NCBI GenBank assembly: GCA_030652475.1
Contig: JAUSAO010000010.1
Location: 20,457 to 84,456 of the forward strand
Origin: Gallionella sp.
GTDB lineage: Bacteria; Pseudomonadota; Gammaproteobacteria; Burkholderiales; Gallionellaceae
DNA length: 64,000 nt
Direction: 5' to 3'
The position numbers and the translations under genes were made by a program. Positions 1 through 9,635 of the stretch are shown piece by piece. Position 1 is the stretch's first letter, and every line of letters starts with the position of its first letter. The notes under the pieces are model-generated. The model was not told where the DNA came from and searched no databases. It worked only from the letters and a program-made list of their open reading frames with translations.

Positions 1-315
1 CTGATAGAGCAGGGTGACGTCTTGCGCACGCATCTGTATAGCCTGATTGCCCAGTTGCGTGCCGGTCTGAACGGCTTGCCATGGACAGTGATGCCGTCGG
101 ATACAGCAATCCAGCCGCTGTTAATCGGTGGCAATCAGGCGGCGCTGGATTTGAGCATGGCCTTGCGCGAACGCGGCATCCGGGTCGCAGCGATCCGTCC
201 GCCCACCGTACCCGCAGGAACTGCACGGCTGCGCATTACCCTGTCCGCCGCGCACAGCGCAGCGGATGTAAGCTGCCTCCTGGAGGCGTTGCGTGAACTT
301 GCACATGAATTATAA
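1..315 (+). CDS. bioF: 8-amino-7-oxononanoate synthase, C-terminal part (5' truncated by window edge)
   Basis: Open from base 1 in frame; C-terminal ...IQPLLIGGNQAALDLSMALRERGIRVAAIRPPTVPAGTARLRITLSAAHS is typical of BioF; followed by bioH/bioC/bioD. Confidence 0.9.
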   Translation: MIEQGDVLRTHLYSLIAQLRAGLNGLPWTVMPSDTAIQPLLIGGNQAALDLSMALRERGIRVAAIRPPTVPAGTARLRITLSAAHSAADVSCLLEALRELAHEL

Positions 316-333
316 ATTCGCGCGACGTTTGCC

Positions 334-357
334 CCTTCCCCCGCTTGCGGGGGAAGG
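334..357. repeat. REP-like perfect hairpin CCTTCCCCCGC-TT-GCGGGGGAAGG
   Basis: 11-bp perfect inverted repeat between bioF and bioH. Confidence 0.7.
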
Positions 358-404
358 TTGGGAAGGGGGAACGTGTATGGCGGGCTATTTCATGGAGCTA
401 GAAA

Positions 405-1226
405 ATGTCTGCCATGCACGTTGATAGTCATGGGTCGGGCGCGCCTTTGTTGCTCATCCACGGCTGGGGTATGCACGGCGGAATGTGGGGCGGGGTGCCG
501 GAACAGTTGGCGGAGCATTTTCAGGTTATGGCGGTGGATTTGCCGGGGCATGGTTTGAGTCGTAGGGTGGGCACGCCGTTGTGCCCACGCGGATTGAACA
601 ACGCGTGGGCAGGTAAAAACCCTGCCCACCCTACTTTGGATGCGATTGTTGGTCAGTTATCAGCCCAATTCACCGGACCGTTGACCGTCTGCGGCTGGTC
701 GCTGGGCGGGCAGGTCGCGTTGCGCTGGGCGCTGCGCTATCCGCAGCAAGTTATCCGTCTGGTGCTGGTGTCCTCGACCCCCTGTTTTGTGCAGCAAACC
801 GCCTGGCCATGCGCGATGGACGCAGATACGCTGGCGGCATTTTCCGCCGCATTGCAGCAGGATTACCTGCCGACCTTGCGCCGCTTCCTTGCACTGCAGG
901 TGCGTGGCAGTGAACAGGAGCGAGAATTGCTGGTGACGTTGCGCCACAGCCTGCTTAGTCGCGGCGAACCGGATCTGGCGGCGTTGCAATCCGGCCTGGG
1001 GATTTTGCGCGACAGCGATTTGCGCGCCGTCCTGTCGGAAGTTGTTCAGCCCGCGCTGGTGATAGCCGGAGAACGTGATACGCTCACGCCTTTGCCAGCC
1101 TCACGCTATCTTGCGGCTCAGATGCCGAATGCGCGACTGGCAACGATCAGGGGCGCGGCACATGCCCCTTTTCTGTCGCATCCCGATGAATTTGTAAAAC
1201 AGCTGGTGAGTTTTTTGCATGAATGA
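405..1226 (+). CDS. bioH: Pimeloyl-ACP methyl ester esterase, alpha/beta hydrolase, with an internal repeat-derived segment
   Basis: HGWGMHGGMW, GWSLGGQVAL nucleophile elbow, C-terminal GAAHAPFLSHPDEF; bio cluster context. Confidence 0.9.
   Translation: MSAMHVDSHGSGAPLLLIHGWGMHGGMWGGVPEQLAEHFQVMAVDLPGHGLSRRVGTPLCPRGLNNAWAGKNPAHPTLDAIVGQLSAQFTGPLTVCGWSLGGQVALRWALRYPQQVIRLVLVSSTPCFVQQTAWPCAMDADTLAAFSAALQQDYLPTLRRFLALQVRGSEQERELLVTLRHSLLSRGEPDLAALQSGLGILRDSDLRAVLSEVVQPALVIAGERDTLTPLPASRYLAAQMPNARLATIRGAAHAPFLSHPDEFVKQLVSFLHE
562..634. repeat. 73-bp palindromic element GTAGGGTGGGCA...TGCCCACCCTAC inside bioH
   Basis: Perfect 12-bp terminal inverted repeats plus internal hairpins GTGGGCAC/GTGCCCAC, CCCACGCG/CGCGTGGG and GTGGGCAGG/CCTGCCCAC. 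Confidence 0.9.
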
Positions 1227-2091
1227 ATTTGTTATAGATAAGAAGATGATGCGACGCTCCTTCAGTCGCGCGGCGGCTGATTATGATGCGACAGCAGTGC
1301 TGCAGCGCGAAGTGTGTACGCGCATGCTGGAGCGGCTGGACTACATCAAGCTGCAACCCGTGCAACTGCTGGATGCAGGCAGCGGTACGGGTTGGGGAGG
1401 GCGCAAGCTGGCTGAAAAATATCCGGCGGCAACGGTGATCTCGCTGGATATCGCCATCGGCATGTTGCAGAACGCACAAAGCCGTTCAAGCTGGTGGCAG
1501 AAGCTGTTCGGCGGCGTGAGACAGTTGCCGGTGTGTGCGGATGTAGAGGCATTGCCGCTGGCATCGGGCAGTGTCGAAATGGTGTGGTCCAATCTGGCTG
1601 TGCAGTGGTGCAACGACTTGCCGGCGACTTTTGTGGAGTTGCAGCGCGTGCTGAAAACAGAAGGCTTGCTGATGTTCAGCACCTTCGGGCCGGACACCTT
1701 GAAAGAATTGAGACGGGCCTTCAAGGACGTGGACGAACACAGTCATTTGAACCGTTTTGCCGACATGCACGACATAGGCGACATGCTGGTGCAGGCGGGT
1801 TTTGCCGAGCCGGTGATGGACATGGAATACATGACACTGACTTACGACGATGTGCGCGGCGTGTTGCAGGACCTCAAGTCCATAGGGGCGCACAATGCGA
1901 CTGCGGGGCGGGGTCAGGGCCTGATGGGGAAAAATGCCTGGGCACGTTTGCTGGAAAATTATGAAAAGTTGCGTCGTGACGGTAAATTGCCGGCCACCTA
2001 TGAGGTCATCTATGGTCATGCCTGGAAGCCGCAAGCGCGCGCAAGCCGCGATGGCTCGGCGATTATCAAGACATCATTCAAAATAAAATGA
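1219..2091 (+). CDS. bioC: Malonyl-ACP O-methyltransferase
   Basis: SAM motif LLDAGSGTGWGG; N-terminal KKMMRRSFSRAAADYDATAVLQREV; position between bioH and bioD. Confidence 0.93.
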   Translation: MNEFVIDKKMMRRSFSRAAADYDATAVLQREVCTRMLERLDYIKLQPVQLLDAGSGTGWGGRKLAEKYPAATVISLDIAIGMLQNAQSRSSWWQKLFGGVRQLPVCADVEALPLASGSVEMVWSNLAVQWCNDLPATFVELQRVLKTEGLLMFSTFGPDTLKELRRAFKDVDEHSHLNRFADMHDIGDMLVQAGFAEPVMDMEYMTLTYDDVRGVLQDLKSIGAHNATAGRGQGLMGKNAWARLLENYEKLRRDGKLPATYEVIYGHAWKPQARASRDGSAIIKTSFKIK

Positions 2092-2756
2092 GCTACTTCA
2101 TAACAGGCACAGACACCGATGTCGGCAAGACGCTGATCAGTTGCGCGTTGCTGCATGGCTTTGCGGATCAGGGTCTGCGCGTGGTCGGCTTTAAACCCGT
2201 CGCGGCAGGCTGTGATGAACATGACCACAACGATGATGCTCAGCATTTGCGTGCAGCCGGTAATGTGCTTGCCAGCTACGGGCAGGTCAATCCCTATTGC
2301 TTCACCCAGGCGGTTGCGCCACATCTGGCCGCGCAGTTTGCGGGAATTCGAATCAATCTGGATCGCATCGTGACTTCCTATCGGGAGTTGGCAGCGCAGG
2401 CGGATGTGGTTATCGTCGAAGGCGCGGGCGGATTTTTTGTGCCGCTGAATGCTGAACAGGACGGCGCAGATCTGGCGAGGCAGTTGAAATTGCCGGTCAT
2501 TCTGGTGGTGGGCATGCGGCTGGGTTGTCTGAATCACGCGCTGCTCACGACGCAGGCCATTACCGCCAGGGGGCTGAAACTGGCGGGCTGGGTGGCGAAC
2601 TGTGTGGATGGACAAATGGCTATGCTGAACGAGAACATCGCCGCTTTGCAGCAACGCATCGCCGCGCCATTGCTGGGCATCGTGCCGCATTTTGACAGGC
2701 CGCCGGATGCGACGGATGTGGCCAGGCGTTTGGATTTTGCCCTGTTGAGTCGCTAA
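2088..2756 (+). CDS. bioD: Dethiobiotin synthase
   Basis: FITGTDTDVGKTLISCALL P-loop, VEGAGGFFVPL. Confidence 0.95.
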   Translation: MSYFITGTDTDVGKTLISCALLHGFADQGLRVVGFKPVAAGCDEHDHNDDAQHLRAAGNVLASYGQVNPYCFTQAVAPHLAAQFAGIRINLDRIVTSYRELAAQADVVIVEGAGGFFVPLNAEQDGADLARQLKLPVILVVGMRLGCLNHALLTTQAITARGLKLAGWVANCVDGQMAMLNENIAALQQRIAAPLLGIVPHFDRPPDATDVARRLDFALLSR

Positions 2757-2762
2757 AATCCC

Positions 2763-2783
2763 ACTAACGACTAACGACTAACC
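2763..2783. repeat. Heptanucleotide tandem repeat (ACTAACG)x3, last unit ACTAACC
   Basis: actaacgactaacgactaacc between bioD stop and next ATG. Confidence 0.85.
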
Positions 2784-2785
2784 TT

Positions 2786-3496
2786 ATGACTGAATTCAGC
2801 ATTATCGCGGTGTTTTTTGTTGGCCTGTTGGGCGGCGTGCATTGTCTGGGTATGTGCGGCAGTCTGGTGGGTATTCTCACCGCTCAATTGCCCGGGGAGG
2901 GTGCGCGCTGGCCGTTCCATCTGGCTTACAACAGCGGACGTGTGGCGAGTTATACGCTGGCCGGCGCGCTGGCCGGTGCGGTGGGGCAAGCCGGTTTGCT
3001 GTTGCGCGATGTGGTGCCGATGCAGCATTTGTTGTTTGCCTTGTCCAGCCTGATGCTGATTGCCTTGGGTCTGTATCTGGCCGGAATATGGGGGGCGGTG
3101 CGGCGCATCGAAGGCTTGGGGCGCGTGTTGTGGAAACGCATCCAGCCGCTGACGCGCGGCCTGTTTCCCGTTACGACGCCGCTGCGCGCATTTTTTCTGG
3201 GTACGCTGTGGGGTTGGCTGCCTTGCGGGCTGGTTTATAGCGTGCTGGTTACGGCTCTGGCCAGTGGTCAGGCGGAAAGCGGCGCGCTGGTGATGCTGGC
3301 GTTCGGTCTGGGAACGCTGCCGAATTTGCTGGCTATCGGCCTGTTCTGGGAAAGCATCAAGCGCTGGGTGCAATCACCACAAGTGCGCATGGGCGCGGGC
3401 TTGCTGGTGGCAAGTTTTGGTGTGTATGGTCTGGTTAAAGTGGGCTATACCTTTTATGTCAATGGCTGGGCGGGGAGTTGTCATGTTGCTGCGTAA
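2786..3496 (+). CDS. Sulfite exporter TauE/SafE family (UreH-type) membrane protein
   Basis: GLLGGVHCLGMCGSLVGIL motif and multiple TM segments. Confidence 0.75.
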   Translation: MTEFSIIAVFFVGLLGGVHCLGMCGSLVGILTAQLPGEGARWPFHLAYNSGRVASYTLAGALAGAVGQAGLLLRDVVPMQHLLFALSSLMLIALGLYLAGIWGAVRRIEGLGRVLWKRIQPLTRGLFPVTTPLRAFFLGTLWGWLPCGLVYSVLVTALASGQAESGALVMLAFGLGTLPNLLAIGLFWESIKRWVQSPQVRMGAGLLVASFGVYGLVKVGYTFYVNGWAGSCHVAA

Positions 3497-4073
3497 CGTT
3501 TTGATACTGATGGCGCTGGTATTGTTTTCCGGATGCGGGGAACCCAGACTGCCTTCGCCGTTTCACGCCAGCGAGGTGGGAAAAAAGTATGCCGGGGCAG
3601 ATTTCAAGTTAACGGATCACAACGGTACGCCGCGCACGCTGGCTGATTTTCGTGGCAAGGTGGTGGCGTTGTTTTTTGGTTACGTGCATTGCCCGGATGT
3701 CTGCCCGACCACGATGGCTGATTTGCGGCAGGCGATGGAAACGCTGGGTACGGATGCTGACAGGGTGCAAGTGCTGTTCGTTACTGTGGATCCGGAGCGG
3801 GATGACCGCGAATTGCTGGCACAATACGTGCCTGCCTTTCATGCTTCATTTTTGGGGCTGTATGGTGATGCGCCCGCCACTGCGCAGGCTGCCAGGGTAT
3901 TTGACGTGATGTACCAGAAGCAGCCGTCCCAATCCGGCTACAACATGGATCATAGCGCCGGTACATTTTTGATAGATGTTAAGGGCAAGGTGCGCCTGCT
4001 CGCACCCTATGGGCAGAGTGCCGAGTGGCTGACACAGGACATACGCTTGCTGCTGGCACTGGGCAAATCGTAG
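3483..4073 (+). CDS. SCO1/SenC family copper chaperone lipoprotein
   Basis: Lipobox LVLFSGCG; GYVHCPDVCPTTM copper-binding CxxxC; ATG at 3483. Confidence 0.9.
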   Translation: MLLRNVLILMALVLFSGCGEPRLPSPFHASEVGKKYAGADFKLTDHNGTPRTLADFRGKVVALFFGYVHCPDVCPTTMADLRQAMETLGTDADRVQVLFVTVDPERDDRELLAQYVPAFHASFLGLYGDAPATAQAARVFDVMYQKQPSQSGYNMDHSAGTFLIDVKGKVRLLAPYGQSAEWLTQDIRLLLALGKS

Positions 4074-4288
4074 CTCATGTCCACATGGCCGACGAAAATA
4101 TTATCGTTCGACATAGACGAAGGCAATTTGCCGTTTCGTGCCGAACAGATCCGGGCGTAGGGAGCTGCTTTGTCATGGTGGTTCGCAGCGCACGCAGGAA
4201 TAAAGTCCGGTGAGGCTGTGGTCTGCACGGGGCCGGATGTTATGATTGACAACCATTTGAGCAAGGCTAACTTATCCGGGGGGAAAGT

Positions 4289-4942
4289 ATGAAAATTTTG
4301 CTGGCAGATGACCACTCTTTATTCAGGGGAGGGATGTGCTATTTATTGCAGCAGCTGTCCGGGGTGGTGGAAATATTGGAAGCGGGTAATTTTCTGGATT
4401 GTTTAAAGCTTGCGGCGCAGCATCCGGATATGGATCTTGCGCTGCTGGATTTGCATATGCCCGGCAGCGACGGGCCAAGATCCGTCAGTTATTTTCATCA
4501 GCGTTATCCGCATATCCCGGTGGTGGTGATTTCCGCCGAGGAAGGATGCGCGAACATGGAAAAGGTCATGAATTACGGGGCGGCGGGTTTTGTCAGCAAG
4601 AGTTCGAATGAGCAGACGATGCTGGATGCGTTGAAGCTGGTGTTGTCCGGTGGCGTGTATGTGCCGCCGGAAATATTGCGTAATCAGATGGCGGTAGCGG
4701 GGCCTACGGACAAGCGTAATTTGCATGCCAGCGGGTTTGGCCTGACGCCGCGACAGCTGGAAGTCTTGCAGCTTCTTTGTGCCGGGAAAAGCAACAAGGA
4801 GATTGCGTCTGCTTTTCATCTCGCCGAAGGTACGGTCAAAATTCACGTGGCTGCGGTGTATCTGGCGCTCAATGTCAAGAGTCGCCTGGAAGCGGTGCGC
4901 GTTGCCGAGCAGCTGGGTCTGGTCGGGGTTGAGCATGGCTGA
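4289..4942 (+). CDS. NarL/LuxR-family response regulator
   Basis: Receiver [16 protein letters not shown]-terminal [25 protein letters not shown]. Confidence 0.92.
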   Translation: MKILLADDHSLFRGGMCYLLQQLSGVVEILEAGNFLDCLKLAAQHPDMDLALLDLHMPGSDGPRSVSYFHQRYPHIPVVVISAEEGCANMEKVMNYGAAGFVSKSSNEQTMLDALKLVLSGGVYVPPEILRNQMAVAGPTDKRNLHASGFGLTPRQLEVLQLLCAGKSNKEIASAFHLAEGTVKIHVAAVYLALNVKSRLEAVRVAEQLGLVGVEHG

Positions 4943-7202
4943 ATCAGCTAACGACTTGCCGGGAAACAAACTGTTCAGTTTGCTGCGTGAATCGCGCTGG
5001 TTATTGCTGGTTGCGGGCGCGCTGTATTTTGCCGCGGCCATGTATGGTTACAATCCTGCTGATTCGGCCTGGTCGCATAGTGTAGCCGGCACGCAGACTG
5101 ACAATCCTGCGGGTGTGCTGGGCGCCTATTTGTCCGACCTGCTGTTTTATCTGTTTGGTCTTTCGGCATGGTGGCTGGTGCTGTTCATGTTGCAACAGGT
5201 ATGGTCAGGGTATCGCAATTTGCGGGCAGACAGTATCTTCAGCAAACGCGCGCTGGGCGTATCGATAGCCGGTTTTGTTTCCTTGTTGCTTGCCAGCAGC
5301 GCACTCGAAGCCATCCGTTTATATACCCTGGAAGTGTCCTTGCCTCTGGTGCCGGGTGGTATGTTCGGCATGCTGATCGGTGACGCGCTGACGCGCTGGC
5401 TGGGCTTTACCGGCGCAACCTTGCTGCTGCTGGCGCTGATGGCGAGCAGTTTCAGTGTGTTTAGCGGTCTGTCGTGGCTGCGATTCATGGACTGGCTGGG
5501 TGCGCAGATGGAAGCCGCTTATTGCCGAGTGCAACAGTACTGGCAGACGCGTCAGGACAGGCGCATCGGCGCTCAGGCCACCAGCCAGCGCAGCGCAGTC
5601 GTCGAAGTAGAGAAAAAGCGCGTTGAGGTACATCAGCCGATACGCATCGAAATGCCGCTGATGGAAGTGACTCAGTCGGCGCGGGCAAGCGAAGAAAAAC
5701 AGATCACATTGTTTGCCGATATGCCGGATTCGCCCTTGCCGCCCCTGCATTTGCTCGACCCGGCAACCCCGCAGCTTGATGTGGTGTCTGCCGATACGCT
5801 GGAGTTCACCTCGCGTCTGATTGAGCACAAGCTGAAAGACTTCGGTGTGGAAGTCAAAGTGGTGGCCGCCTATCCCGGCCCGGTGATCACGCGCTACGAG
5901 ATTGAACCTGCGGTCGGCGTGAAGGGCAGTCAGATCACCAACCTGGTGCGCGATCTGGCGCGCGCGCTGTCCGTGGTGAGCATCCGCCTGGTCGAGACCA
6001 TACCCGGCAAGAGCTATATGGCACTGGAATTGCCTAATCCAAAACGCCAGATGGTGCATCTGTCTGAAATCTTAAGCTCACAGGTGTATGCCGACATGCA
6101 TTCTATGCTGACGATGGCGATGGGCAAGGATATTGCCGGCAAGCCGGTCGTCGCGGATTTGGCCAAGATGCCGCATGTGCTGGTGGCGGGGACGACCGGT
6201 TCGGGCAAGTCGGTGGGGATTAACGCCATGATCCTCAGTATTCTCTACAAGGCCACGCCGCAACAGGTACGCATGCTGTTGATCGATCCCAAGATGCTAG
6301 AACTGTCAGTGTACGAGGGTGTTCCGCATCTGCTCTGCCCGGTGGTGACGGATATGCGGCAGGCCGCGTCCGGACTTAACTGGTGTGTGCAGGAGATGGA
6401 TAAGCGTTACCGGCTGATGTCCCATTTTGGCGTGCGTAACATCGCAGGTTTCAACCAGAAACATCGCGAAGCGATCAAGGCAGGGCAGCCGCTCACCAAT
6501 CCGTTCTCGCTCACGCCCGATGACCCGGAAGCGCTCGACGAAATACCGCTGATCGTGGTGTTTATCGATGAGCTGGCCGATCTGATGATGGTGGTCGGCA
6601 AGAAAATAGAAGAACTGATCGCGCGTCTGGCACAGAAGGCGCGTGCTTCCGGGATACATCTGGTGCTGGCCACGCAGCGCCCGTCGGTCGATGTAATCAC
6701 CGGACTGATCAAGGCTAACGTGCCGACGCGCGTGGCATTTCAGGTGTCGAGCAAGATAGACTCGCGCACCATATTGGATCAAATGGGTGCGGAAGCGCTG
6801 CTGGGGCAGGGTGACATGCTGTATCTGCCGCCCGGAACAGGCTATCCGCAGCGCGTGCACGGCGCATTTGTATCCGACCAGGAAGTGCATCGTATTACCG
6901 AATATCTGAAGGCGCAGGGCGAACCGCAATATATCGACGGCGTGCTCAATTCCCTTGAAGATTCAGGTGACGACGGTGGCATGTCACCCACGCTGGATGC
7001 AGAGGCCGACCCCTTATATGACCAGGCGGTGGAAATCGTGGTCAAATCCCGCAGAGCATCGATCTCGCTGGTTCAGCGCAATTTGCGCATCGGCTACAAC
7101 CGCGCCGCGCGTCTGGTCGAACAAATGGAAGCTGCAGGCATCGTCACACCGATGCAGAGCAACGGCAATCGCGAAGTGATCGCACCGGAGAGACAGGATT
7201 GA
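4935..7202 (+). CDS. ftsK: DNA translocase FtsK
   Basis: N-terminal TM segments, [20 protein letters not shown] Walker A, C-terminal gamma domain; ATG 4935 overlaps the upstream gene. Confidence 0.95.
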   Translation: MAESANDLPGNKLFSLLRESRWLLLVAGALYFAAAMYGYNPADSAWSHSVAGTQTDNPAGVLGAYLSDLLFYLFGLSAWWLVLFMLQQVWSGYRNLRADSIFSKRALGVSIAGFVSLLLASSALEAIRLYTLEVSLPLVPGGMFGMLIGDALTRWLGFTGATLLLLALMASSFSVFSGLSWLRFMDWLGAQMEAAYCRVQQYWQTRQDRRIGAQATSQRSAVVEVEKKRVEVHQPIRIEMPLMEVTQSARASEEKQITLFADMPDSPLPPLHLLDPATPQLDVVSADTLEFTSRLIEHKLKDFGVEVKVVAAYPGPVITRYEIEPAVGVKGSQITNLVRDLARALSVVSIRLVETIPGKSYMALELPNPKRQMVHLSEILSSQVYADMHSMLTMAMGKDIAGKPVVADLAKMPHVLVAGTTGSGKSVGINAMILSILYKATPQQVRMLLIDPKMLELSVYEGVPHLLCPVVTDMRQAASGLNWCVQEMDKRYRLMSHFGVRNIAGFNQKHREAIKAGQPLTNPFSLTPDDPEALDEIPLIVVFIDELADLMMVVGKKIEELIARLAQKARASGIHLVLATQRPSVDVITGLIKANVPTRVAFQVSSKIDSRTILDQMGAEALLGQGDMLYLPPGTGYPQRVHGAFVSDQEVHRITEYLKAQGEPQYIDGVLNSLEDSGDDGGMSPTLDAEADPLYDQAVEIVVKSRRASISLVQRNLRIGYNRAARLVEQMEAAGIVTPMQSNGNREVIAPERQD

Positions 7203-7225
7203 TGAGCAAAGTGTGGTAAGTGGTA

Positions 7226-7246
7226 AATCCTCAATCCTCAATCCTG
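7226..7246. repeat. Heptanucleotide tandem repeat (AATCCTC)x3, last unit AATCCTG
   Basis: aatcctcaatcctcaatcctg between ftsK stop and lolA ATG. Confidence 0.85.
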
Positions 7247-7254
7247 AAAAAACA

Positions 7255-7869
7255 ATGAAATATATATTTGCAATATTGATGCTGTCTGCTTTACCGCTTA
7301 CGGCACAGGCCGGCGCGATAGAGAAGCTAAAAACCTTCATCTCGGCCACCCATTCCGCACAGGCGAATTTTACCCAGGTGGTGCTGGAACAAAATGGCAA
7401 GCGCATACAGAGCGCCTCCGGCATCATGCAGTTTCAGCGCCCCGGTCGTTTTCGCTGGACTTACCAACAACCTTACGAGCAGATTATCGTCGGCGATGGT
7501 GCGAAATTCTGGCTGTATGACAAAGACCTGAACCAGGTGACGGTCAAGAAGCTGGACGCGGCGCTGGGCAGCAGTCCTGCCGCGTTGCTGGCGGGCAGCA
7601 ATGAAATCGAACGCGGTTTTGTACTCAAGGAAGCAGGACAGCGCGAAGGGCTGGACTGGCTGCAAGCCACACCCAAAGCGCAGGAAAGCAGCTTTTCAGC
7701 CGTGTTTATGGGGTTCGACGCGCAAGCCGGACTGGTTGTCATGGAGCTGAACGATGCGTTCGGCCACAAAACCGTGCTGCGTTTCTCCGCAATGCAACGC
7801 AATCCGAAGCTGTCCGCACAGCAGTTCCAGTTTGCGCCGCCTGCTGGCGCTGATGTAATAAGCGACTAA
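7255..7869 (+). CDS. lolA: Outer membrane lipoprotein carrier protein LolA
   Basis: Signal peptide; QANFTQVVLEQNGKRIQSASGIMQFQRPGRFRWTYQQPYEQIIVGDG. Confidence 0.92.
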   Translation: MKYIFAILMLSALPLTAQAGAIEKLKTFISATHSAQANFTQVVLEQNGKRIQSASGIMQFQRPGRFRWTYQQPYEQIIVGDGAKFWLYDKDLNQVTVKKLDAALGSSPAALLAGSNEIERGFVLKEAGQREGLDWLQATPKAQESSFSAVFMGFDAQAGLVVMELNDAFGHKTVLRFSAMQRNPKLSAQQFQFAPPAGADVISD

Positions 7870-7934
7870 TCAGCCCCGTTTGCCTGCCGACGAAATCGCC
7901 ATTGTTGAAGATAAGTCCGCGCAAGGAGTAGAGC

Positions 7935-9392
7935 ATGCTTAAACATTGGATTCCGCAAGCGATCGTGTGGCTCAAGCAAAGTCTTGAACCTGTGCCACAT
8001 GAGCGGAATGAGTTGGACTGGAAGTCAGCCTTGACCGGTAATAAAGAACGTTTAGTTGAGCATTTGATTGCGTTCGCAAACCACCCGAATGGTGGGTTTT
8101 TGGTGTTCGGTGTGCGCGATGATGCAACGCTGGCAGGGGTGGCGCAAAGTGAGGTTGCGCAAATTATCAATACCCTGGCGAATCTTGGGCGCGATGGCGT
8201 TGAGCCTCCGTTAGTTGTCGATCACGCGGTGGTGGATTATCAAGGCGTGGCGTTGTTGTTTGTACGCATTGCGGAACATGCCAATAAGCCCGTGCATCGG
8301 CGCGGCAAGTCTATTGAGGAGGCTTGGTTACGTTCGGGCGGCACAACGCGCAAAGCTTCGCGTCAAGAGGTGGGTGGGTTGATGCTTAATAGCCAAGCTC
8401 CACGCTGGGAAGATTTGCGCGCATCCACACTGTTGCGTAGCGATGAAGTGTTTACCTTGTTGGACTTGCCCGTCATTGCGACTTTGCTTCAGCGACCTTT
8501 GCACACTGAAGAGGGCGAGCTGTTACGTTGGTTGGTCGATGAAGGCATGATTACGCCAGAAAGCAATGGCTACTACTTAACCAATTTTGGGGCGATGGCA
8601 GCGGCGCGCAACCTCGAACAATTCGACACCTTGAAGCGCAAGCGTATTCGCGTTATTCGTTATCGCGGTTTGAATAAGGTTGAAACAGTTGATGAAATGA
8701 TGGGGCAGAAAGGTTATGCAATTGGCTTTGAAGGGTTGATTTCCTATCTCAAACGGGTGCTTCCCCACTCTGAAGTTATCCAACAGTCATTGCGTACCGA
8801 AGTTTGTCTGTACCCCGAAATTGCCTTGCGTGAGTTGGTCGCCAACGCACTTATCCATCAAGATTTCACTGTCACAGGCAGCGGGCCGATGATCGAGATT
8901 TTTGATGATCGGATTGAGTTCACCAACCCCGGTAGCTTATTGCCTGGCAAGCGACCCGACAGATTGATTGGCACTACACCAGAGTCGCGTAACGAGGTGT
9001 TGGCTTCAGCGTTTAGACGCTATCGTATATGCGAGGAGCGCGGCACGGGATTTCAAAAAGTAGTCGAAAGTATCGAGTTGTTCGGCTTGCCACCTATCGT
9101 TTTTTCGTCCTTGGAAAGTGCGTTCAGAGTGACGTTGTATGCGCCGAAGAAATTTGACGACATGACACAGGCCGAGCGGATTGAAGCGTGTTATCAGCAC
9201 GCCGTATTGCAATACTTGTCTAGCCAAACCGTGACCAATACCACGCTGCGAAAACGCTTTAAGCTGCATGAAAAACGTCGCACCGTTGTGTCTAATTTGC
9301 TCAAAGAGGCGGCAGAAAAAGGGCGGATTAAACGCAAGGACATTGAATCAACCTCGTCAAAATTTGCCGAATACATCCCCTATTGGGCTTGA
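7935..9392 (+). CDS. AlbA_2/Schlafen-type putative DNA-binding domain plus GHKL-like ATP-binding regulator
   Basis: N-terminal ELDWKSALTGNKERLVEHLIAFANHPNGGFLVFGV; ALRELVANALIHQDF; DDRIEFTNPGSLLPG; RGTGFQKV. Confidence 0.8.
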   Translation: MLKHWIPQAIVWLKQSLEPVPHERNELDWKSALTGNKERLVEHLIAFANHPNGGFLVFGVRDDATLAGVAQSEVAQIINTLANLGRDGVEPPLVVDHAVVDYQGVALLFVRIAEHANKPVHRRGKSIEEAWLRSGGTTRKASRQEVGGLMLNSQAPRWEDLRASTLLRSDEVFTLLDLPVIATLLQRPLHTEEGELLRWLVDEGMITPESNGYYLTNFGAMAAARNLEQFDTLKRKRIRVIRYRGLNKVETVDEMMGQKGYAIGFEGLISYLKRVLPHSEVIQQSLRTEVCLYPEIALRELVANALIHQDFTVTGSGPMIEIFDDRIEFTNPGSLLPGKRPDRLIGTTPESRNEVLASAFRRYRICEERGTGFQKVVESIELFGLPPIVFSSLESAFRVTLYAPKKFDDMTQAERIEACYQHAVLQYLSSQTVTNTTLRKRFKLHEKRRTVVSNLLKEAAEKGRIKRKDIESTSSKFAEYIPYWA

Positions 9393-9578
9393 GTTTATGA
9401 GCGACCGCTTACTTCATTTGAAAACGGAATTAATCTTTTATTTAAATAAAATCAATGTGTTGTTGTGTTTTGAGAAGAGCGAATGTTCTGTTTCCAGATC
9501 GGAGCATGCGAGGCTATCAACATCAATCATGAGAGGGTTGTTAGGTTGCTACGCCTTTGCAAGGCTGACTTGCGCCTG

Positions 9579-9616
9579 CGATTTTAATTATGGAAAATTC
9601 GCCATAATTAAAATCG
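9579..9616. repeat. 15-bp perfect inverted repeat CGATTTTAATTATGG-N8-CCATAATTAAAATCG
   Basis: Perfect palindrome 20 bp upstream of the rarA start. Confidence 0.85.
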
Positions 9617-9635
9617 AATCAGGTAGTGAAGGTAA

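Noticed and set aside
4007-4315. Minus-strand 102-aa ORF between SCO and the response regulator
   Set aside because: No SD, overlaps the SCO 3' end and the regulator start; composition resembles non-coding sequence.
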